In this document: in pieces, positions 52,723 through 62,290 of the stretch
How positions within the stretch are numbered: position 1 is the stretch's first letter
Layout: the number at the start of each line of letters is the position of its first letter
Assembly: GCF_963678635.1 (NCBI RefSeq)
Contig: NC_087065.1
Location: 56,572,397-56,636,396, forward strand
Source: Symsagittifera roscoffensis
Taxonomy: Eukaryota > Xenacoelomorpha > Acoela > Convolutidae
Reading direction: 5' to 3'
DNA: 64,000 nucleotides
Program-made: the position numbers and the translations under genes
Notes under the pieces: generated by a model
What the model was told of the DNA's origin: nothing
Seen by the model: the letters and a program-made list of their open reading frames with translations, nothing else
Databases searched by the model: none

Positions 52723-53837
52723 CTACAAAATTCACGATGAAACTAACTAAATAAACACAAAGCCGACAGATAGTTATGTGTCAATGAACGAGCAAAAAAG
52801 TTATTTACTTTTCGAATTTTTTAATTCGAATTTCTGGGCGAAAATTCATCGCTTTAAGCCTCTTTCAATTTCCAGAATCTTAAATAAACAATACTAATTA
52901 GATACAACTATCGCATTCGAGAACTTTCAATTAATAAATAATTAAAATGCACTTTTCATCCTTTCGCACCATTTCCCTTAATTGGAGAGAGCAGTTTGTC
53001 TTCCTTTTAGAGACCGAATTTTACTTGAACTTGAAAAAAAATTAAACTGCGGAAAACTTATGAATCTTAACGAATTGTAAGAAAAGTCTTCAGTACAATC
53101 GCTGACACTTCGAAATCAAACATTGAAACCTATATCAAATACCAAAGCAAAATCGAATTAAATTTAAAAACATGACAAATCAGACAATTAAATGTAAATT
53201 TAGCATCGAAAGAAAACTTGAAATTGAAAGGCTCAACCCATATAGATCAAACATTTTAGCTAATCAAACCACGCAATATGATGCCATTAAGCGGAAAAAA
53301 ATTCCGAATCATTTCAAGCTGAAAAACCAACAGGAAAAAGACTCAATGAACGCATTAAAAGGGAAAATACTTTTTTGAAACTCAAAAAAGTAGACGCACT
53401 TAAAGCTCGTTGAATTTTTAGAGCAAGTTTAAAAACACTTTTTTTTTTGGATAAAACTAACCCAATTTGAGAAAACTGGATTAATAGGGAATTTTTTTTG
53501 CTGGAAAATATGATAATTAAAGTCTAATTCCGAAATAAGAAGTCGATCGGGTTTTGTGTGACCTTTACACTTATGCTGTTGGGTAATGGAGTTTTCTTTC
53601 CTTGAAACAAAAGACATGAATTGAACTAAAAATAAATCATAAGTCAAACCACGAAAAAGTAAATTTGAGTATGAACAAAGTTTTTTCCAGAAAAAAAAAA
53701 CAAAAAATCATCTTGAACTATTCTGGGCGACATTGAAAAAACATCATCAAAAAAATTCAAAATTCCAGCTTTATATCTTTTCTTTTCATTCCAACAGCAT
53801 GAAAAACCTGACTACTTTTTAAAGAAAACTGAAACAC

Positions 53838-54240
53838 AGGGGCGGATCTAGGATTTTCTCGAGGGGGGGGGGGCGAATTTTGACGACCTTTTTTTTAGGT
53901 CGACCAAATTAATTTTTTTGAGCTCTCCCAAAGCACTGTTTTGCTCCTATTTTGGCAAAATTTTCTGCGCCGCAGGCAAATTGTCAAAAAAGGCGTTTTA
54001 GGCACTTATTGCAAAATTTTGACCAAAAAATTGCGTTTTTTCGGCGCGCGCTCCCCCCTCAAAATTAGTAAACATTGGCGCCTTTAGAAAAATTTTAGGG
54101 TCGGTCGGCCAAAAGTGGATTTCTTAAAAAGTACCAAAGGGGGGACCCTTTGGGTCGGCAGGGTGTCGAATCCCTAAGGGGGGGGGGGGGGGGGGGCGTC
54201 CGACACCCTGCAGAGGGGGGGGACCCAATCGAGCATCTTG
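53838..54240. mobile_element. Possible DNA-transposon remnant with G-rich tracts
   Basis: The opening CAGGGGCGGATCTAGGATTT followed by a long G run resembles the terminal repeats of some hAT-type and other non-autonomous DNA transposons in animals. No matching inverted end was found, and there is no transposase. The segment has several G runs, including G19 at 54,178-54,196, and a GC content unlike the neighbouring intron. Confidence 0.3.
54159..54210. repeat. Inverted repeat enclosing a G19 tract
   Basis: CAGGGTGTCG (54,159-54,168) is exactly complementary to CGACACCCTG (54,201-54,210). The loop holds 19 consecutive G residues, which could form quadruplex structures. G-run length is prone to sequencing error. 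Confidence 0.65.
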
Positions 54241-54831
54241 GGAATTATATGAACCGAAAAACACAGGCAAACAAAATCTAAGAGAACTGCCTTATTCTAT
54301 TGCTAATGTTTGGTTGAATGCACTTAAAGGCATACTGCAAACTCAGTTTTTTCAATGCAAAGACGCATAAAATAATGTATTCAGGCAACAGGAGGACGCA
54401 CAGTACCAATTGGTGAAAGAAATGGTTCACTTGAACATGTATTTGCTAAAAGAGTTTTCTTACATTGCCTTTTCAATGTTGCGCATTTCAGTGTATATAA
54501 AAAATGCCCTACCTTCATTCACTCTCACAAAAAAAAACGAAGCAAAAACTGGGATATAGCCTGTTAGGCAATTTTTTGTTTTTAATCATTTTTGGAGATA
54601 ACTGTTGTCGATGTCTGATTTACCATTTTTCTTTATGATCCTATAATTCTCGAATTAGACCGCCCACTTAAAACGACAGTGATAAGAAAAACTAAAAAAT
54701 TCGATTGAAAAATTCAATTTTTTTCAAAACTTTTAATTTGAAGTTTTTGATTCCAAGTGGGCGCTAAAAAACTCCACTAATTTTACTCAAATAAAAGTCA
54801 GTTTTCATGGCTTAAAATAAGTATATACACA

Positions 54832-55130
54832 GAGGCGAAGCTGCGCTCCGCAAACACTAGGGAGAGCACGACAAAAATCAGCTCTATAAAAGGCAATAAG
54901 AAAAACAAGAAAATAAGCCTCGAAGTAGTAAAATTCGACTAGGTTGCGAATTCTATCTGTGACTTAAAGAATATGAGTCTCAAGCACTTATCACTCAGAA
55001 ACGGACGCTTAATGCATCACAAACACTAGCCCTAAATAAAGCAGAGAACAGATGCTATGGAATTTCGAATGCTGCAGATTGTTATTATAGCAAAAGTACC
55101 ACCAACTAATGAACTAGCGTTTAACGCACC
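54832..55130. repeat. Hairpin-headed dispersed repeat, long copy 2
   Basis: Begins GAGGCGAAGCTGCGCTCCGC and parallels 50,514-50,830 through AATAAGCCTCGAAGTAGTAA and a tail with ACCACCAACTAATGAAC. No ORF. Confidence 0.6.
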
Positions 55131-55269
55131 TCCAGTGCTTCGAAATTTTTCGACAACTCATGAAAAACCGCATATATTGGAAACAACAACTGCTAACTTT
55201 TAGTGTATCCTGAACTCTGACTGCACCCAATTACATTTAAATTCCCATTTTGAAAAAACCATAAAAGCG

Positions 55270-55960
55270 TCATCTCGAGAAATTAATGGGCCTCTAGAGA
55301 AATTGGAGGCCAGATTTGCAGCCACTGAGCGTCCCTGAGCGCACCCTACTACGCTGACAATAAGTTTGCGTCTTCATCAAGTTGGTAGTTTGAAATTTTG
55401 TGAATTTCTTTGTAGATAAGTTTTTTGAGAAACTTTGAAAAAATCGAAAAAACATCACATCTCGGATACTAAAATCATTTGAGCAGTCGAATGTGGCAAG
55501 AATTTTAAATGCTGAGAGTACCCTGACAGCACTCAACTACAAAGTTGAGAATTTCAAATCAAAAAAAAAAATAATTTGAGTTTTCTGAAAATTTTTGAAA
55601 AAATCACAAAAAAACGTCATATCTCGAAAACTACAAGGCTTCGAACAACCATATTTAGATGTAAAACTTGCAGCTCCTTAGATTACCCTGACAGCGCGCA
55701 TCTACAGTGTTGGGAATTTCAAAGTTTGAAAATAAATAATTTAATTTTTCTTAAAATTTTCGAAAAAATCACAAAAAAACGTCACATCTCGAACACTGCA
55801 AGGGTTTGATCACTCATATTTGGAGGCAAGATTCGCAATCCTTGATAGTACTATGACAGTACCCAACTAAAGGGTTGGGAACTTCAAGTTTTATATATTA
55901 TTTTGTAATTTGAGTTTTCTTATCTCTTTAACTTTAAGTATTTGGGCACTCAAAAATGGA
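55270..55960. repeat. Tandem repeat of ~165-190 bp, about four diverged units
   Basis: Each unit carries AAAAAACRTCAYATCTCG, then GAGCAGTCGAATG-like or equivalent sequence, a TTTGCARC/TTGCAGCTCC block, TACCCTGACAGC and a TTGGGAATTTCAA block, followed by TTTTCTGAAAATTTTTGAAA. Units are diverged and flanked by partial copies; related sequence occurs at 47.9-48.3 kb. Several units carry short open frames, such as 55,576-55,809, that are by-products of the repeat. Confidence 0.7.
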
Positions 55961-56401
55961 GGCCAAATTTGCAACCCCTTGGGGAATCCAACAACATCCG
56001 AATTTTGGGCTGCTCATTTTAAACTCGGTGAAATAACCACAAATCAAACTGGACAAAAAACATGCAAAACTGTAAAACTAATACGTTGAAAAAGCTTAAA
56101 CATGGCGAGATAGTGGAGCCCGCATTTAAATATATAATAGGTTTGCCACCAAATGAACACTTTTATTTGCCAGTTAGGTTAGAAAGAAAAAAGTTATTTC
56201 CCCCGAGTATTGTAACAAACTCACCAAAATCGAAATGACAAGCAAATAATTTAGCGCTGGAGAGGATAGCCAAAAGGCATTTAAAAGGCCCACTGATAGG
56301 CTACCCGTAAACAAAACTAAATTGAACTTAAATATCAAACATAAAAATTTGAAAAAAAATTCTTCAGTGAAAATCTATTTATCGAATATAAACAATTCTA
56401 C

Positions 56402-56580
56402 AAAGAGGCTAAGCTGCGCTTCGCAAACACAAGCGAGGAAAATGCAAAAAAGATCTCTAAACAGGCAAAACAAAGAAAAGGTTAAAAAGAAACCTTTTGC
56501 AAGACTTGGGAGTAACACGTTCTCACATCTGCTCCATGACCGCTTGTAATTTTACTAACACTAGGCACCAATAAAGCAGC
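56402..56580. repeat. Hairpin-headed dispersed repeat, short copy
   Basis: AAGCTGCGCTTCGCAAACAC heads the copy. Related tail sequence (CCACCAAATGAACACTTTTA and TTTGCCAGTTAG) lies just upstream at about 56,145-56,180, suggesting adjacent or nested copies. Confidence 0.5.
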
Positions 56581-58374
56581 TGCAGTTTCTATCAAATTAC
56601 CATTGCGATGCAGGAAAAGATCGACCAAAAAAACTAACTATTTCAATGTTCCGGATTTGGATCTCCTACCGGTTGATTAGGATTTCCACTTCTGCGCAAT
56701 CGCGCCACCGACGCTTGGAAGAAACACTAGTAGCCCAGCTTATGCTAGATTCACATGTTTTATTATTTTGATCATATTCTGTACTGATAACGAAATGAAG
56801 TTTCAAAAATGAACTTGACGCAAAACCCTAGTGATTTTTCTATTTAAGTAGCAGATTAGCTGTATATTTAAAGAAAAAAAATCTAATCGATCTTTCAACT
56901 GAATTCTTTATCACGGATTTGGCTGGGTAGTCTTCGAAAAAAAAATTGAAAAAGATTCCAAAAAACAGTCGAAAATTGCAAAAAAAAATTGGTTTTTCCT
57001 AAATTCACAAAAAAATTCTCAAGTAAAGCATGGGAATAGTCTGGTTTGCAGGAAAAATTTCCACACCCTGCTTTTTAGATTGATTCCTTAATATCGGCTT
57101 TAGCTAGTAGCTTTCGAAAGCAGTGATGAAATTTCTTTAAAACGGTAAAAACTTCATAAATTCGATTTTTCCGATCGGCTTTTCTTCAAAACAAATAAGG
57201 CGAAACAGATTACACGAAAAATTTAAGCACAATTTTTTTCCAATGAAGTATCAACCTCAGAATCAGCAGATTAGTTTTTGTAGAAAAAAAGAACTTTCCA
57301 ACAAAGGGTCAAAGTTTCAAAAATTGTACCTTTTTAAGGCCATTTTATTCCAAACGCAGGGCATAGCCGCTTGCGCAAGGAAAATTCGCACACCATTTTT
57401 TTCTTCCGATTGAACTCTTTTTCTCCGATTTGGCAAGATAGTTTTTGAGAAAAGTCAAAAAAATTTAAAAACTAATCAAAATGTCAAAAAATGGGCTTGT
57501 TTGAGGCCATAACTTTTTTCTTCCGAATTTAGGGAATAGCTGCTTGAGAAGGAGAGATCCCAATGATAAGTTCTTAAGTTTAAACATTCATCTCAGATAT
57601 TTGCTTTTATTAGTTGAGAAAATGAACAAATTTAAAATCAAAAATCCCCCTACTGAAACTTTCGAAAGCCGTAGAACGTGTAAACTGAAAACAGCTAGCA
57701 AAATAAGCAGGCACATAAAAAAGCAGCCAGTTTTCCAATGACACCATCGTTGTGAAAGTTTGTTCAGTAGTTTGAGAAAAAATTTGCTAAAAGTTTTCCA
57801 AATGGTCGCAAAAAACCAAATTTAACAAATCCCAAATATTTTCATAACACAGTGTTTTCAAACAGAACCTTACACTAGCTAAAACTAAACCAGCACTATA
57901 TGCTAGTAAATTACCTATGCTTAAATACGCTTTAAAATGATGAAATTGAATTATACCAAAATTGTAACAATGAACAATTTACAGCCGCTGATACTGCCAT
58001 GATATATAGTATATTGGAGAAATAGGTTCTAACAGAAAACACACACGAAAATACATACCAAGAAGAACCGAAAAGCAAACCAAAAACAAAATTTTTTTTC
58101 CTCTATTTTCTTTTAACACTAGGAACGAGCCTTGTCTAGAAATGCTAAGGATTCTGACTGCCAGATTTTCAATCTCACAGCTCTAACTTTAACATCAAAG
58201 CGCGAAATCATTTCAAGAAATTAAGTGGAAATTTAATTTTAAAAAAAAAGAAAGTTCACATTAATAAACTAACGCTCGCAATTTCGCTGATGTAACAAGC
58301 TATTGTAAGCATGCACGCTCACCTTATTAGCTCAAATTAAGGTCAAATTTTTTAACAGTTTTTTTGTCGCTCGA

Positions 58375-58540
58375 ATAGCAACTGAAAGGGTTTAAAATGA
58401 TACCTCACTCGGCCCATTCTTATGACTATTTGTGGTACCTAATTTTGCGTGGATAACAAGAAAAATAAAACACACCCGAATACAAAGTTCCTCCGATTTT
58501 TATGATCGGAATAAAAAGTAAAACTATGCTGAAATCGGTC
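58375..58540. repeat. Dispersed repeat copy (same family as 37.7 and 50.2 kb)
   Basis: Contains ACTGAAAGGGTTTAAAATGA, a TGTGGTACCTAATTTTGCGT block and AAACACACCCGAATACAAAG. Non-coding. Confidence 0.6.
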
Positions 58541-58808
58541 ATAGGAGATAAAACACAGCAAAACAAAAATCAGAAATTTACAATGCAAGCATGCTACCAG
58601 TATCTGTTGGCTGATTAAATTACACATTTGCAGATGACCATCAATTTCAGAATTCATGTGAACAAAGTAAATTACGGGAAAAAGTCTAGTACCCTGCTGC
58701 AATACATTTGCTTACCGCAGGGCTTGAAATTGCATTTTTGGGTAGCATTTAATGTTGAAAAGTTTTGATCCATATGGCATCACAGAGACATTCCATTAAA
58801 AGCCTTAC

Positions 58809-59568
58809 CTCTTTAGATGCCCATTGGAAGCCAGAGACAAAACTGTCTTTGATTTCATGCAGGTATTGGACAGCTCTGGTGGCATCGCACAAGAAATTGG
58901 GTCCGTTGGTGTCAGGACCAAAAGCCCAGATCTTTCTCAGAAGATCTGGTTCCCACTGTGCATCGAGGTACTCTTGCATCTTGTCCGTGTCTTTAACCAA
59001 CGATTCGTAGATGAACTTAGCCCTCTCTTTAATTTCATCGTTTGCCGAAACCTCTCCTGAGTCGATCTTCTCAGCTAGGCCCTCAATGAACGGATCACAG
59101 GTCACGAACAATCTGTTGAACTTGTTGGGTGACTTGCTCAACGCTGGTTTCTCACAACAAGCCGTCACAGTCTCTCGGAAGGACACCACTGGGTCGCTCT
59201 TGATCAGAGGAACTCCAGCATGATCTTCCTCCAAATCCTTCAGACAGATCTCCAAGTGAAGCTCTCCAGCTCCAGCAACAACGTGATCACCACTCTCTGG
59301 GATCTCACACAGCACCATAGGATCAGACTTAGCCAAGCGCTTTAGACCCTCGACAAGTTTCGGTAGGTCCTGAGGGTTTTTGCACTCAACTGCGACTCGG
59401 ACGACTGGACTGACGCTAAATTTCATCACCTTCAGGTTGAATGCCTTTTCGTAAGTTGAAATGGTTCCCGACTTGACCAGGTACTGATCCACTCCCACAA
59501 GTCCACAAATATTTCCACACGGTACATCATCAATTGGCTCAACATATCGTCCCATCATCAGAATAGTT
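58809..59568 (-). CDS. EEF2: Elongation factor 2, central exon (domains II-IV)
   Basis: 760 nt open throughout. It starts with the last base of an Arg codon, then [20 protein letters not shown] and [14 protein letters not shown], and passes through [53 protein letters not shown] and the [11 protein letters not shown] region to [15 protein letters not shown] at the donor GTAAGG. All are strongly conserved eEF2 sequences; a segment after NKFNRL is more divergent ([18 protein letters not shown]). Splice phases agree with both neighbours. Confidence 0.95.
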
Positions 59569-59734
59569 CTGTTAAACAAATACTATGCTACCTTCATCTT
59601 GCAAAATAAAACAATACACTATATTGAGCTTCCAAGACACTTGGTATAAGATGCAAAATTACAGCTGATATTTCTCATTCAGTAACTTTCTCACTAGATG
59701 CTACGCATAGATTTCTCACTAATGTTTTTTTTAC

Positions 59735-60173
59735 CTCTGGATAGACTTCAGGAAGAGATCTGTCTTTGTTCCTGGTTTGTAGTTGGGTCCCATGATCCTG
59801 GCTTTGAGCCCAGTGGCGATCTTACCAGAAAACACTCTTCCGAAGGCATAGAAGCGTCCCTTATCAGTGGTGGGGACCATTTTTGAGATGTACATCATAA
59901 GTTCACCGTCTGGGTCACAGTTCTTGATAGCTGTGGCGCAGGGATCATCGAAAGGACCTTCGTACAACATCTCCATTCTGTACTTTTGGGCCTGAGCAGG
60001 TGGAACACAATCATCTCCAATAGAGTTTCTCCTGCTGGCAGCCATTTCCTCATGATCGTCTTCAGTAACTTCTTGCCCAGCTCTTCTTTTTCTTGGTTCA
60101 CCAATTCCACATTAATAGTGGCCAACATCTTTTCCAGCAGATCTTTCTTGTCGTTCATTGCTGCGTCAAATAC
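59735..60173 (-). pseudogene. EEF2: Elongation factor 2 exon with a frameshift near 60,000
   Basis: After TTTCAG (ending 60,174) the frame reads VFDAAMNDKKDLLEK to [19 protein letters not shown]. The conserved continuation [16 protein letters not shown] ... [20 protein letters not shown] lies in another frame up to the donor at 59,734. The exon is 439 nt where splice phases require a length one base longer or two shorter, so the frameshift is real in this sequence. Conserved eEF2 has about two or three more residues at the break (HLPSPVTAQKYR type). Everything else in the gene is open, so this may be a recent mutation, a second non-functional allele or copy, or a sequencing error. Confidence 0.85.
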
Positions 60174-60643
60174 CTGAAATTCCAATTCATATCACCAATA
60201 AGTTGTTTCACCTTTTGAATTGCCCAATATTTCAAGGTTGAAACATATTCCCTGTGCCATTCCCACAAGCCTTCATTAACAAGAAAAGCATATCGGGTTC
60301 AAGTAACACAGAATGCTTCAATCAGTCATATTTGCAAAAAAAGCGTTTTCTGGCGAGGAAGGCGTGGTAAGCCGTTAAATTTAACTTCACGGTTGGATAC
60401 AAAACCTTCCTTCAAAACAGTTTTAACTAGTCAAGTTTAACTACCGAAAAATACCAAGGATTAAACTCGAGATTAAACGATGCAAAAAATTCAAAATATT
60501 TCTGGGTTCCGATTTGACATATCACGGCCCCATCTGACAATTACTTTCATTTTGCGTGGCCAAAAAAGCGCCGCAACCCCAAGTTCTTCCACGCCTTCAA
60601 AAATGCCTATGTAATTATTGATTGTGTGGGTGATTTTTTTAAC
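60174..60643 (-). other. eEF2 intron (470 bp)
   Basis: Donor AAG|GTTAAA and acceptor TTTCAG on the minus strand. No other content is recognised. Confidence 0.8.
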
Positions 60644-61098
60644 CTTGTATATGGGGTCTAGAATAAACTGACAGAAAGCTCGTGGGCATTCTTCGCTTGG
60701 ACTGTCATTCTTCTTCCATTTTTTCTCTTCTTTGACAAAGCACCAGTTACCCCATAGTTTCGACATCAACTTCTTCGGGTCTTTACCGCCCATTTTCTTG
60801 GCCAACATGTCGGCAAACTGCTTCAGGGTGAATGCCCATCCGTGTAATCCTGAGCCGAAACCTACGGTTCCCTCGATGGGATTCACTTCCAGCGGTCCCA
60901 TCTCTTTCACCTCGTCACTTGTGTAGGTGGCCACGATCACGTTCACACTTTCGATAGTTTTCTGGAAGTTCTGGTAGAGGTCCTCTTGAGCCAGCTGCAG
61001 CTCCAACAGAGCACGGTCCATCTTGTTCATGAATAGAACAGGCTTTATTCGCTCTGCGATAGCCTGACGCAGCACTGTCTCGGTCTGGACGCAAACAC
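60644..61098 (-). CDS. EEF2: Elongation factor 2, exon of the late G domain (first exon visible)
   Basis: Begins after TTCAG (ending 61,099) with [20 protein letters not shown], then [16 protein letters not shown], which contains the guanine-specificity motif NKMD of the GTPase. [20 protein letters not shown] and [11 protein letters not shown] lead to [10 protein letters not shown] at the donor. The P-loop and switch regions, about the first 130 residues, are not found between 61,099 and 64,000. Either those exons lie farther right or the gene is 5'-truncated. Divergence is concentrated in the loop [20 protein letters not shown] and in the [10 protein letters not shown] insert, normal variable places in the family. 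Confidence 0.93.
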
Positions 61099-62074
61099 CT
61101 GAACATGACATAATTTGTGTACTTCACTCTTAATTGCAATTAAGAAAAACACATCGCATTGTTGCTTCGGCGAGCAGGAACATAATCAACACGAAGAACA
61201 TAGCCAACAGAGAAAAAAAATCGGTGAACAAGAAAACTCAAGGGACCTACTGTTATTTTTTAAAATCGTTCAAGATAGTTTTCAAAACAACTGATCCATG
61301 CTCTTTCATTTTCAGGAATCGTTCATGATAATCTTTTTTTGATTATGATACATTTGTTTGATAAAACCATACCGCGATCTGAGAAAACTCGATCAAGAGA
61401 TAGTGCTCATTTGCCTATGAAAACTAAAATCATCACGTATTTTCGGGCCATTTACCTTTTCATTAACAAAGTCGAATTCTCCTTCATTTTAAGTGAAAAA
61501 CAGCCTTCAAACTCTTTAATGTTCAAGAAAAAATTTCTAGATGACACGTTTTTGATTAAGTTAAATCAATTTGAGACACAAGCGAAGCTGCGCTTCGCAC
61601 CACTTGCGATACAAAACACGAAAGCCGCTAAGTCGAAAAAAACTCAAAAACTTCGACCTAGATCTATCGATAAGTCTAGGTTTGAAACAACGAGTCGAGT
61701 CAATAAAATGGGAAACTAGCATCGAAAGAAAAGTTATCACGCGGTAACAAAGCCGGAAAAACCTTAGAAACCCTTTAGGCCGAAAATTTTTTCAGAAAAA
61801 TTATCAAGTCGCCCACACCTCAAACAAACACAAACACACACGCACACACACACACACACACACAAACTTTATTCTTGCGTCATATGAAACAATATGCCGA
61901 AATCAACCTATTAATCCGAAAAAAAAACACGAAAAAAAACAGCTGAAAAAAAACTTTAGACAACTAAAAGTTATCAAGTCCCCCTCACCCTCAAAACATA
62001 TACACATCTCGTGAAACGACGCAATATGTGGCGACTCAGCCGATGTAACATAAGCCGAAACCTATCAGCCAAAA
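61099..62074. other. Repeat-bearing DNA upstream of the visible eEF2 exons
   Basis: A palindromic-head copy GCGAAGCTGCGCTTCGC lies at about 61,583-61,599. A (CA)n microsatellite occupies about 61,830-61,865. Blocks with ATGCCGAAATCAACC and CAGCCGATGTAACATAAGCC resemble those at 49.1-49.3 kb and 62.1-63.8 kb. No exon for the eEF2 N-terminus was recognised. Confidence 0.5.
61583..61599. repeat. Perfect hairpin head GCGAAGC-TGC-GCTTCGC
   Basis: Seven-base arms and a TGC loop. It is the intact form of the head found at 50,514, 54,832 and 56,402. Confidence 0.7.
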
Positions 62075-62290
62075 AAAAGAAAAAACACAAAAAAATCAAA
62101 ACAGACACGCGCACACAAACTTTTTTCAACCATCGAAAGGCGCAACATGCGGCCATTAAACCGATCTGTAGGCCGAAACTTATCAAGCCAAAAAAAGACG
62201 GAAAAAAAACAAAAATAAATATTTAAAATTACGAACTCCAGTATTTGAAAAGAGGACGAAGAAAAGAAGATTTATGAAGGACGAAGATAA
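62075..62290. repeat. 216-bp direct repeat, copy 1, interrupted by a LINE fragment
   Basis: Nearly identical to 63,670-63,887: ACAGACACGCGCACAC, GGCGCAACATGCGGCCATTA, AGGCCGAAACTTATCAAGCC and AAGATTTATGAAGGACGAAG. It breaks off after AAGGACGAAGATAA, where the retrotransposon fragment begins. Confidence 0.85.

Larger units (their letters stand above)
52723..58808 (-). other. 6.1-kb eEF2 intron, repeat-rich
   Basis: Donor GTAAGG (minus strand) and acceptor TTTTGTAG. It contains: A-rich DNA 52.7-53.8 kb; a possible DNA-transposon end starting ACAGGGGCGGATCTAGGATT near 53,839 followed by G-rich sequence to 54,240; a hairpin-headed repeat at 54,832; a tandem repeat at 55,270-55,960; another hairpin-headed copy at 56,402; loosely repeated blocks around CCGATTTGGC...TAGTTTTTGAG between 56.9 and 57.5 kb; and a dispersed repeat at 58,375-58,540. 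No nested gene is supported. Confidence 0.7.

Noticed and set aside
53172-53378. Short ORFs in the eEF2 intron and 48-58 kb region
   Set aside because: They are Lys/Asn/Ile-rich products of A-rich DNA or repeat units, without domains.
54178-54196. CRISPR or other array-like structure around the G tracts
   Set aside because: There is no regular repeat-spacer pattern; the signal is homopolymer G with an inverted repeat.
59990-60010. A tiny intron explaining the eEF2 frame change
   Set aside because: No GT...AG pair flanks the break, and the conserved sequence on both sides is only a few residues apart.
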